NCBI RefSeq assembly: GCF_963675165.1 | Contig: NC_087385.1 | Location: 3,782,501-3,846,500, forward strand | From: Halichondria panicea | Lineage: Eukaryota > Porifera > Demospongiae > Suberitida > Halichondriidae | Length of the DNA: 64,000 bases | Reading direction: 5' to 3' | Shown: positions 23,801 to 35,800 of the stretch, one piece after another | Position numbering within the stretch: the first letter of the stretch is position 1 | Layout: each line of letters begins with the position of its first letter | The notes under the pieces: generated by a model | What the model saw: the letters and a program-made list of their open reading frames with translations, nothing else | The model's database searches: none | Told to the model about the DNA's origin: nothing | Position numbers and translations under genes: made by a program

Positions 23801-26800
23801 TAACGGCAAAAGGTTCCCTCGGGGATCAAACCCGAGCTTCTGCATGTGAAGCAGACATGATAACCACTACACCAGGGAACCCACATATTTTGTTGGTTAA
23901 TGTAATAGATTGAGGCTTCTAATTTCACAAACATGTCACAAAATAATGATGGTAAAAGGCTCCCTCGGGAATGGACCCGAGATCTTCTGCATGTAAATCA
24001 AATACAACATCACTTCACACAATAATTATGCGAACTACTTGACTACTTACTCTTCAGCCAGTTCTGGTTCCTTGAGTACATGAGCGTAGATGGCCAGTGC
24101 AACCTCGTGCTTCTCTAATCTGGACAGCAGAAGAGCTCGTTCCTCAAACAAGTCTGCATTGGCAAAAAAACAATCCCCATTCATTATCATTATATCTAAA
24201 CAAACTCATTTTCACTATGCAACAGGAATTGGGCAGTATAGATGATTCAAAACAGCAAACACTTAATAATCATGTGCCCGTTAAAGTAATTACACATGCA
24301 TGTGCATGTCTGATCTGATATTCACCGTCTTGTGGGAAAGAGGTGATGTGTTCAGCAGCAACGTAATGTCTGGAGGTTGCTAAGAAACGTAACAGCTTGG
24401 TCCTCAGCACTCCCAAGTCACCAGGCTCCTCCCCCGCCCTCGCTCGAGGCTTGCCTGCAGAGTAGAATAGACGACAAGTGTTTTTAACGCAGATGTATAC
24501 TGTATAGAACCAAATCATACAGTAAAGGATCTTTTGTTTGTTGTTTTCCTGTCGTCTACATTCTAAATTTGTACCCAGGAAATAGAAAACTGATACAGCG
24601 AGCTACACAAATTGAGGCACATTTTGAATTTTGACTTGGTGCTGACTAAATAAGCAGGATGAGCAATTTTATGGCCCATGACCCCACCTTTGATTCTCAT
24701 CTTGTACTCCTCCAGCAGTTTGATGACCCTGGTCTGGTAGAGCTGGATCAGTTTGTTGTGAAACCGCACCGTTGTGTCATCCCACCTGTCGATGATGTGC
24801 TCCTGTGTGTACAGAGCAAAATTAATATTGATTCTCTGCTAAAAAAAGTTCACATTCACAATAAATTCTTCTTGTGAGCACCTTACATAAAATCAAAACA
24901 ATCAAACTAAAGTACTTCCATATGCTCATTGCTCACACACATAAAATAGATACTAACCAGATATGTAATGGTAAGGTCAGGGGCATGTTGCGAGAGGTGG
25001 TCCAGGACATGTTGTCGTGGATATGCCCTCACCTCCTCCACATCATCGGTGAATATCCTGATTGCATCATGCGGTTCATTCTGGGCATAGGGGAGCGAGG
25101 AGTGTGATCACCATGCACAGCCAAGGTTTCACCATAGTTAACAAAAATGATCCAAAGCTTTTCACAAAACATATACTATGCCTGTGCTTCACCTATAGGT
25201 ATAGTGTGGTCCCCTATAAAAAAGGCACTACTGCAGACCACCACATATATACCACCGCAGAGCTACAATTTATATGCACAGTAAAGATGAATGATGACTG
25301 AAGGCTTTATAGTACTTGACTTGCCCACCTTCAAAGGCACGATCGAGTACTCCAACACGAGGTCAAAATATTTGGTGGACAGTCTGTTGAGGTACTCTAT
25401 GGTAGGCCACACACCTGACATCGGACTGTTGGGGCCCTGTGCAAACTTGGAGAGCAGCTGCAGAGCTAAATGGAGAAACACACAGGGAAAATCATATAAA
25501 AGCATTTCACTACATCCATCCACATTCTGCAAGTGGTTTGGTCTTAATTGTGGCTATTAGAAATACAGTAGGAGGGCAATGGCTATTTGGCATTGCAATG
25601 TACACAATTCAGACTAAAATGCTTCATCCCTACCTAGCTGCATAGGCCCGCCCTTAAGACTTATGACTGCACTACAGTCCATAAATACATTCTTGGGGAA
25701 TGTTCATATAGGCACCATGCAGTTAATAGGCGCACCTCTCTTGTGCAGCTTCTTTGAGTTGTAGAGGTCAATAAGCTCCTGAAACTTGTCCTCTGCCTTC
25801 AGCACTCTCTCACACTCGGTTATGTGGAGGTAGTTTTCAGGCAGGCGGACTAGGGATCCAATCAGGGTGTGATTGCCCGTCTGCGGTAGAAACGATAAAT
25901 ACTAAACTTGGTACCTAAAAACCAGCAAAGTAACTTATGGCTAGGAAAAACGAACAGGCATGGCCACATCAAAAGCTAGGGCTCTACCATTAGTGCCAGA
26001 TGTGCTTAATAATTTTCTGTGAAAGCAAATTAAGATGTGCGCATTATGAGAACAATGTATGCAGTATATCCTATACTTCATGCACTCCTGATCCTATACA
26101 TGTATGCTTATAAACTAACCTTTACGTAGCATTTTAGTAGAGTTGTGTCAATAAGCTGCAATCTCTCTGGAAACAAAAACATGTCAATATAACTATGTAC
26201 CTGTACAAGTCAAATGTAACAAAGGGTGCTTGAACTCAAGGGCACATCACTATTTTTGAATAAAAAACATTCCCACTCCGGGAATTGAACCCGGGCCACC
26301 TGGGTGAAAACCAGGAATCCTAACCACTAGACCAAATGGGACAAGCTGAAAGCATGCTTATTGATGTCTGGAAGCATACCTGTGAGCTTTTTGACAGCAT
26401 CATCACTAAGCCTGTTCTCAGCTTTAGTGGCTTCTGTGTCTCGATGCTTCTGTAGCTTTTGCGTCTCTTTGTAACGTGTCTGTGAGCAAAGGGATGAATA
26501 ATATAACAAATAGGAATGCAATAGCCCAGAACAGATGCTTCCAGGGACCAACAATTCTCAAATCACCATGCACCTTTGGTACAAAAATTAACACAATATG
26601 AAATGAGGTTCGCAACAGTAAGGTTCCAAAGAAAGAATCATAAGCCTGATGTACACTGTAATAATGAATATGGTTACAAAAAAGTGGGTGTTCCCATAAC
26701 AAACAAACAAAGACAGAACGGAAGAGCAAAGCATACTTACTAAAACAAACAGAAAATATTAGATCACCTTCCATGGCTACCCAGGAGAACAAAAAAGATT

Positions 26801-29800
26801 ACGATTACTACTACAGATGGACGTACTTAATACCAGTGTCTCTATTGGTGAGCATTGTGGCCTTTGGTCTGATCACTCCTTTCGTGATCTGGCTTAGTAC
26901 CAAGTGTGCTACGAGGTGTTGCCAACATAGGAAAAAGGACTACATTATTGTGTACTACTTAAGAAATGGTATTAGAGATGTTGTTATACGAGCAAATAAG
27001 TACTTTTTGTTGGAGTTTGATTACTCTATCGACTCGATCAAGGAAAATGAACCACACAAGATCAGCTACGCATACACAATGTTTGGAGCAACAGTGAAAT
27101 TCTGTGTTGCAATATTTTTTCATAATTTTTATATCTCTAGTTCTCGTGAGCTTCATTCTCTTTTGGAACACTTTCACCAGTAATGTATTTTTTGGATGCG
27201 ACCCCCACTTCGACTGCTTCCCTCTACACACAAACAACAAGACTCCAATCGACACCACCCCTCTTAAAAACTGCTCGGAATTTGCTGAAAATGAGAATGT
27301 CACAATACTCTGTTTCCAGCTAGTGTACAGATACTCAGAAGGTATAGGAGAAGCTGGTGGGTTCCTGTTCATAATGCAGGTCATAGCAAACTTACTCATC
27401 TATATCACAGTGCGCATTCGAACTACATTCTCGGACATGTACCTACAAACTCGAAAAATGAATCCAAAAAACACCCCGGTATGCAGTGCAAATTTATACG
27501 GGTGTGTACATTGGCCATAACCGTGATAATGATACCAACTTCATACGCACTGATAACAGTTGGAGTACCACTGGGTTTCTACCAAATAAGACCTGAGTTC
27601 TATGCAAGTTTACAAACACCACAGCGATTCTTACAGTTTCTAATCTACATGTTCATCAACTTTGTACTTTTGCTAATACCAATTTTTGTGGCCTTGGGAA
27701 CAGAAGATAATCTCCCTGAGGATAATCAAGTTTTAAATGACACGGAAAAAGTGACAAAACCCGACATGATTACGTAATTTAACTCTGAAAGTCATTCGAA
27801 AGCCTCAGGACATACATGTCAATGTAATAACGAACTTGAAAACTACCCTTATATGTTTGCATGCATGCTATTTTGATGAGTTTATTTATACTCTCTCCGA
27901 CGAGATCGAGCAATGAATTATAGGCAGGCATGCAATTTAGATGAATGCTTGCTAAAACTTAAGCAAACTAGAACCCAGACGTGAACACTCGGCGTGATGG
28001 TGTACAATATTATGGTTCTACAAAAAGTGCCTCGCAACTTCATGGTGGTAGTATAAAGTTAGTGTAGCTACGTTAATGTCTAAGTGACAGTGAGGATTTC
28101 ACCGGCCTACACAGCAAGGAATAACTACATAGTAACCTAGTAACTAGTTAAAATCTCATGACCAGCCACACCTTTCAGGCAAGCGTCAGAGTAGGTCTCT
28201 GGAATGTTGATTGTCTTAACGCGTCAGTGGGAGTGCCATAAACCAGAAGGAAGCAATTTTTGCTTGCTACAAACCAGAAACGTTTGTTGGCTTCGGTAAA
28301 GTAACAATTTTGCCCATACATAATACAAATCACTTTATCTTACTATGAAGCAATACTTACGCTAAGTATAGCTATAGAGATGCATCCCATAAATTTATTA
28401 CGCTTCGTTAATTTCAATCTATAGAGTCAGGATGGAATCCTTAATACTAAAGCTTATGTCAGTTTTGTTATGGCCTGTTACGCAATATTTACACATTAAA
28501 TGGGTGCTTACCCATGCACAAGCACGTAATTACTACACGTTCACGCATAATCATTTGACGTGGGCACAGTTTGGTGAAGCGGCTATACTGCCGTCTGATT
28601 AAAGTCGTCGATATATCTTTCTTATGCATTTACTAATTACATGTACTGACAGATACACTATGTATAAAGAGGTATGGGAATTAGAGGTCACACACACAAT
28701 GAAGTGCAGAGTATAAATTGTACAATGAGAGCTTTGTACACTTTTGACATGAGCCAAATAATGTTAAATTTTGGAGAATTTTATGCACTAGTGCTATGGA
28801 AACCTGTAGTCACAAGACTATGTTGAAAGAATGGGATATACTATATATGCATATGGCAGTACAATCGGTTGTCCTGAATGTTATTCAATTTAGTGTGTTG
28901 TGTACCCAAACTTCTTCACTATCTATGCCCCACATGCTTGCTTTAGCCTTTGAATTCAAGTAAAGCGATAATTGAATATCACCAGTTGGAATGAAGTAAT
29001 AACTTTCATTGCATGCTAAAGAATTACAATGGAGACATTTGGTCTGTGAAAATGATCACTTAAAGCCCCAAACTCAAGGAAACACTTCCTTTCTTGGCAT
29101 ACATGTAGTATAATTGTCTTGAACACAATGTATAATACAAAAATTACCCATGCACAAACTGGCAAATATGAAAGTTAGTTACTGGGTACTCTAGCATGCA
29201 TAGAGAGCCACCACAAACATGAACAGCATGAAGAAAACACGTGTGCATGATAATCTGACAATATAATCCCCTGTGGAAGACAGCACACTATAAAATACAA
29301 CACTTTACCATGCATGCATACAAAAGAGTCAGTTCAAGATGTCAGAAATGAGCATCAACACACACATTTCAAGAGACTATTCCTACTATCACAGATGGAC
29401 ATTTCTCTTCCCACTAGTAACACTTCTGGTAGTCCTCGGTCTTTCAGTGCTTGCAATTGTAATCTCTGCTCTATTCAGGAAAGCTCTCAGTAAATACACT
29501 GAAAAAACTTACGATGAACTACGTCCACAACATATCTGTTTGAAAATTGTTTTCAGTGGACTCCGAGATATGATGCTCCGCACGACAAAGTTCTTACTTT
29601 TTGAATTTGAGTATGAGAAAGTTGAAAAAAACTCTTACAGGAAATCAAAGGAAAAGAAGTTTGAGTACCGACTCTATGGGGTTCCAGTCCACCTGTTTGT
29701 ACTACAGTATCTGTTTATTGTGCTTCTATCGATACTCGCTGTTAGCATATTATCACTCTGGAACATCTTCATAGCTGAGTCTTCTCTGGATGAATGCAGC

Positions 29801-32800
29801 ACACTATATGACTGCTTTCCAATATTTAGAGAAAACTCAACACCCATTGAGACCGATCCGATAACAGACTGTGATGACTTCTCCATCACTGAAAACACTA
29901 CAGTGCTCTGCTACCGAGTGGTGTACAGGTACTCTGAAGGACTGGGAGAAGCTGGTGGGTTCCTGTTCTCCATGCAAGTGATAACAAACGTTCTTATTTA
30001 CTTTGTTGTGAGGATATTCAGAACAGTGCTCAAGGTTACTAAGATTGTGAGCCACAGAAACTTAGACGAAAGGCGAGAGCGAACATTGACTGACATTGGA
30101 AGAAAATGGCCCTTTCGAGTGTCACGATTTGCTAAAGTACTGGCTATGTCAATTACACTCATTTTACACCTCATCGTCCTCATTTTGTTACCAGTGTGGG
30201 TATTGCATCAGCGAGAAGACTTTCTAGTCACCATTAAAAGACCTCAACGAAAACTGCAGCTGGCTTTTTACGCGAACATCATATTTGTACTATTCCTAGT
30301 TCCTCTGATCGTGGGCACAGGTATATACGGCAAAAAGACGTACGAAAAAATACGAATAGAGTACAAGGTGAAAGAAACATTTCCGGAACCGAGGCAAAAC
30401 CAGATCGAAATCCAGATAGACGAAGAGCCAAATGCCGATGTTGAAACATGCTATCAAAATTTCAATGGAATAACTACTGAACGAGACATTATTGACTGAA
30501 ACAGACTAATACATGAAATTTAATGATTAATTTTGCTGCATCCTAAATCTGTACCGAGTATTTATAGATCACACATTATACACTTTCTGTAGAGCTGCAC
30601 TGTATACACACCATACACAAGCGTAGTATTGCATAAAAATTGTACGAAAATTGAAGTATACTGATACTGTATATGCATCACCAAAAAGATGATTGTCAAG
30701 CCCTTTTAGAACGTCCCATATCATGCATGCATAGTTGTCCTCATATGCATGCATTCCCTCACAGCAGGAAGACACTCCTAGAATTCCATTAGATAAGTAC
30801 ACATGCGCAAGGACAAAAACATGACCTCTAGCTGCATGATACAGCCTATACATTTAGAACAGCTACACGTATATACCAACAACAAACGGTACCAAAGTCA
30901 ACAGCCATTGAACACATACAAATTGACAGACACTATACAGAGAGACTATTCCTACTACAGAAGGTGGATGTATGAGTTTCCAATTGATATCCTAGCAGCA
31001 ATTCTCATTGTTGGATTGTATTGGTTCTATTTGCAGAAAATTGTTGCTAAAAATAATGGACAAAGAAGTTGTATGTCAACTATCCATGGCGTTCGTTTCT
31101 TTCTCGATGGTTACAAATGTTCCGTACCAACTTCCAAATACTATATACATAATTATGGCTTAAGGTACAATTATATATACACTTTTTGGCTTAGTCTTCG
31201 ATCAAATCGATAAAGCAATCAATTTAATGTGAATATCACCAGTTGGAATAAATACACAGCATGCTAAAGAATTAAGATATAGAGACATTTAGTCTACAAA
31301 CATGATCACTTAAAGCCCCCAAACTCAAGGAAACACTTTCTTGCTTGCATGGCATAGTTAACTGTCTTGCACCACAGTCCACAGTATCAAATTACCCACA
31401 ATCAGGCAAATATGAAAGCGGATTACTCCTACTATACTCTGGGCATGCAACCATAGAAAGCCAATCGTGCATAACAGCATCGAAGCATGTGCACTGGCTA
31501 TGTCGATTACACTCATTTTACACCTCATCGTCCTCATTTTGTTACCAGTGTGGGTATTGCATCAGTGAGAGAACTTTCTGATCACCATCAAAAGGCTTCA
31601 ACGAAAACTGCAGCTGGCTTTTTACGCGAACGTCATATTTGTACTATTCCTAGTTCCTCTGATCGTGGGCACAGGTATACACGGCAAAAAGACGTATGAA
31701 AAAAATTTGGAAACCGAGGCAAAATGGTACACCCCAGAGACAAACAAGATGAAGAGCCAACAGGCTATCAAAATTCTAAAGGAACTAGAGCACTAAAGTG
31801 CAAACCCTCGGCTGGTGACATGATTACAAAGAAACCAGGTAGTGACTGAGCTGTCTAGCCCAGCAACTCAGAACTAAACCAGAGCGAGACATACTGAAAC
31901 ATTTGAGAACAGAGTTTTAGTGGTACATAGATATATGCACTGTGGACTAGGATCACAGTAAAGAAGCCTGGTGTCTCAGAGAAGTATGGCTCCTGGAGTA
32001 GGATCCCAGAGTCTCAGTCAGCTATTAAACTATAACATTGACAACATCCAGTCACAATTCTATTGTAGTGACCCTTTTCCATTGTTCCTGGTACGGGATC
32101 ACTTCATCTACAAGTAATAAAGGCCACAGTGTAGCTAGCTCAACGTGCAAGTTCAAGCTTCTTAGCTTTTATTCGACAACGAAGCTTTAACATCAAAATC
32201 TGCCACTATTAAAACTAATAACTTGTTGTGTGAAGGCTATGATATCCAGGTGAGTAGATTCAGAATACACAAACAAACAAACAAACCAACAGACTACTAT
32301 ACCCGTGGCCGCCCACGCGCGCCTCGGGTAATAACTACTGAACCACCAGAGTTGCTGAAACAGACGAACAATATAAATTTTAATTAGTGTGTCTTATTCT
32401 AGGTCCTATCTGTACCGAGTATTTATAGATCGCACAATGTCACATTATCATTTGTATATAGAGCTGCACCGTATACACGTACATGTATACAAGCGTAGTA
32501 CTGCATAAAAAATTGTGAGAAATTTGTGGAACGAAAGTTTAAGTACTGATATAATACTGTATACATATCACCAAAAAGGCATTGCCAAGCCCTTTTAGAA
32601 CTGCGCCATCACATGCATGCATAACACTGAAACACTACTATTTTCTGATGACACCAGCAGCTGCTAACCAATGCCGCTTTAATCAACCACAAGCTTAATT
32701 AAGAGTAGGTGTACAGTTATGGTTGGTACTAGGGCTGTCCCAATTATTCAAAAAAATTTGCCTATTATTCTTAATAGAATTTCTCCATTTTTCTTCCTAT

Positions 32801-35800
32801 TATTCCCAGATAATTACCCATTATTCTCATTGAAAAGCCAACACGAACATGAACCATAAATAGATCTTAGTCTGGGGGCCAGACCTAATAGCTCGGGGGC
32901 AAAATCTAGAGAGCTAGGATTAGCTATTTAGATTGAGCTCTTCTCTCTTCCCCTTCCCCCCTCTGAGAAAAGGTCTGGCCCCCAGACTAAAATAGATCTA
33001 TACGACATTGTGCAGCCATATAAAACTAAATAACTGACATGTGTACTGCACTTTACATGATATTCTTGACCTCTGACCTTTTAAACCTCTGACTCTACCT
33101 AAATTTTTAGCCTCACCTATTATTCTCAAAAATAATTGGGACAGCCCTAGTTGGTACTTGATATAAGACTCACGAATATAGCTGAATCAGCAATAAACTA
33201 CAATATAATTATAGTAGTTCCTACAGTTCCATGGTTCCATAGTTCCATAGTTCCATGGTTCCATGGTTCCAAGCGTTCAATGGTTCCATAGTTCCAAGCG
33301 TTCCATAGTTCCATAGTTCCATGGTTCCATGGTTCCATAGTTCCATAGTTCCATGGTTCCATGGTTCCATAGTTCCATAGTTCCATGGTTCCATGGTTCC
33401 ATGGTTCCACAGTTCCATGGTTCCATAGTTCCATGGTTCCATGGTTCCATAGTTCCATAGTTCCATGGTTCCAAGCGTTCCATAGTTCCATGGTTCCATG
33501 GTTCCATGGTTCCACAGTTCCATGGTTCCATAGTTCCAAGCGTTTCATGGTTCCATGGTTCCATAGTTCCATGGTTCCATAGTTCCACAGTTCCATGGTT
33601 CCATAGTTCCAAGCGTTTCATGGTTCCATGGTTCCATAGTTCCATGGTTCCACAGTTCCATGGTTCCATAGTTCCAAGCGTTTCATGGTTCCATGGTTCC
33701 ATAGTTCCATGGTTCCATGGTTCCATGCGTTCCATGGTTCCAAGTGTTCCATAGTTCCATGGTTCCATAGTTCCATAGTTCCATGGTTCCATGGTTCCAA
33801 GCGTTCCATGGTTCCATAGTTCCAAGCATGGTTCCAAGTGTTCCATAGTTCCATGGACCCATGGTTTCACGGTTCCATGGTTCCAAGCGTTCCATGGTTC
33901 CATAGTTCCAAGTGTTCCATAGATCCATGGTTCCAAGCGTTTCATGGTTCCAAGCGTTCTATGGTTCCATAGTTCCAAGCGTTCCATGGTTCCAAGCGTT
34001 TCATGGTTCCAAGCGTTCCATGGTTCCATAGTTCCAAGTTTCCATAGTTCCAAGCGTTCCATGATTCCAAGCGTTTCATGGTTCCAAGCGTTCCATGGTT
34101 CCATAGTTCCATGGTTCCATGCCTTCCATTGTTCCTACTGTTCCATTGTTCCATGGTTCCAAGTGTTCTATGGTTTACTGTTCCATAGTGCACTGTAGAA
34201 CCAGTATAAAATCAGTGTGCCCTCAAGGCAAGGGAGTTTATGAGGAATGCGGGAGTTTATGGTAGTTAAACCCCAAAGTATGAATGTCTAGTATAGGAGG
34301 AAATATCCCATGACAACAATATTTCTTTATATCTAGGAAATTATGATTTCAATTAGACAAAACATATCACTTAGTCAACAATCAGCTAACCGAGTACCAC
34401 TAAAAGATAGACTACACAAAGTTAACTGGTGTCCAAAATGCATGGAGGAGTTCCAACCTACAATTACTACTGGCGATGGTCCCTGCTTGCTCCAGCAGTC
34501 TTCCTGGCTCTGATCCTTCTCTTTGCTATCATCTCAATTGTAGCAGTACTACCACTGAAACGTTTCTTTTTCATACATCAAAACAACATACTTATACTAG
34601 GATTTCGTGAGAAAAGAGCACTATCATTCTGAGTTTTATTCTGAACAAGAACCAACGACAACTCAAGGAGAAAGGTTTGAAAGCGGTGAAAGTGGACAAA
34701 CAAAAGCTGGTACTAAAATAGTGTCTACATACTATCTGTATGGTGTAAAAGTCCAAAAGTTTTTTATTGGAAATCTTTTTGCGATTATTTTAGTACTGAT
34801 TATGACAAGTATCGTCACTTTTATGAACACGTTTCTAACAGAGAGTTCCTTTAGCTGTGAGGAGAATTTCGACTGCTTCGCGATGACTGATGAAGGCGTC
34901 TTTAAAAACGAACGAATAACAGACTGTAAAACTTCACTCACATGGAGATAATTTGTTTTCGAATGGCCTACAAGTACTCGGAAGATTTAGGAGAAGCAGG
35001 CGGTTTTCTCTTTGTTATGCAAGTGATTGTAAACTTTCTAACATGGCTATCTGTTCGACTCGGAAGCAAGGGTGGACAGTACTGCAGGAAATGCACAGTA
35101 GTGGCCTTTTCAGTGGTACTGTCTCTATCATACGTCTTTGTGGTTGCTTTTTTGCCCTACTTGGCTACACTAGAGAGACCAGAACTGTACCAAACGCTAC
35201 AAACACCTCAACGTCAGCTACAGCTTTTTATGTACGCCTACTCCAACGTGTTTTTGGTAATTATACCAATTGTTGGTGCATACAACTCTTATCCAAACGA
35301 TAAGGCTAGCATAAAAGTACTGGAAGTAGAAAGCGAATACACTTATTCTGAAGAGAACATTCGTAGAGACAACCCATTATTCAGGGACGAAGAGGCACAA
35401 AGATCGACGTAGAACTTAATCCTACCAGATACGGATATGTGGAAAGGACATTAACACTTGTACCAAGAGTTCATGATGAACTCTTGCTTGTACTAAATGT
35501 AAATACGGTTTTAGATAGCTTGTGATTTGTCATAAATAGTGAACTGTCACTATTCTTGTTAGTTCTAGTGGTAGCTTTAGTTGCATGACCTTATTTAGTA
35601 AGTTCTGTATTAGTGTTCTAGAAACTTCTTCTGTTTATCCGTTTTGTATAAATAGCATGTGTGTCTCTGTGTGTTTTACTGATTCGGATTGTTGTTACCT
35701 GAACCTCTGTCTAGTCTGAACTAGCTAATCTAACAGAGGCATTAGATCCCCTGCATGCCAACAGGATATTGATATATACACATGCAAACCAACACCTGTA

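Larger units (their letters stand above)
22079..24005 (-). repeat. Tandem array of about 14 tRNA-Val-containing units in a VPS39 intron
   Basis: Units start every ~140-150 bp (22079, 22227, 22365, 22512, 22660, 22814, 22922, 23061, 23196, 23399, 23545, 23679, 23812, 23958). Each unit is a tRNA-Val-like sequence plus a shared spacer containing ttggtcaatgtaatagattg and an A-run that reads as a T-run on the tRNA strand. Three copies look structurally sound. The rest carry deletions or are fragments (22814-22860, 23196-23244 and 23958-24005 are the most reduced). Confidence 0.92.

Noticed and set aside
22079-24005. CRISPR-like regular repeat array
   Set aside because: Repeats and spacers are both similar between units, the repeats fold as tRNA-Val, and the genome is eukaryotic.
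26773-27777. Short introns explaining the two frame changes of family copy A
   Set aside because: The protein text continues without a gap at both points and no GT...AG pair of plausible length fits; the other copies are intronless.
33198-34198. Long open frames on both strands with repeating W-N-H-G-T or V-P-W-F-H-G-S
   Set aside because: An 8-bp tandem repeat leaves several frames open at once; overlapping frames in both directions show no coding selection.
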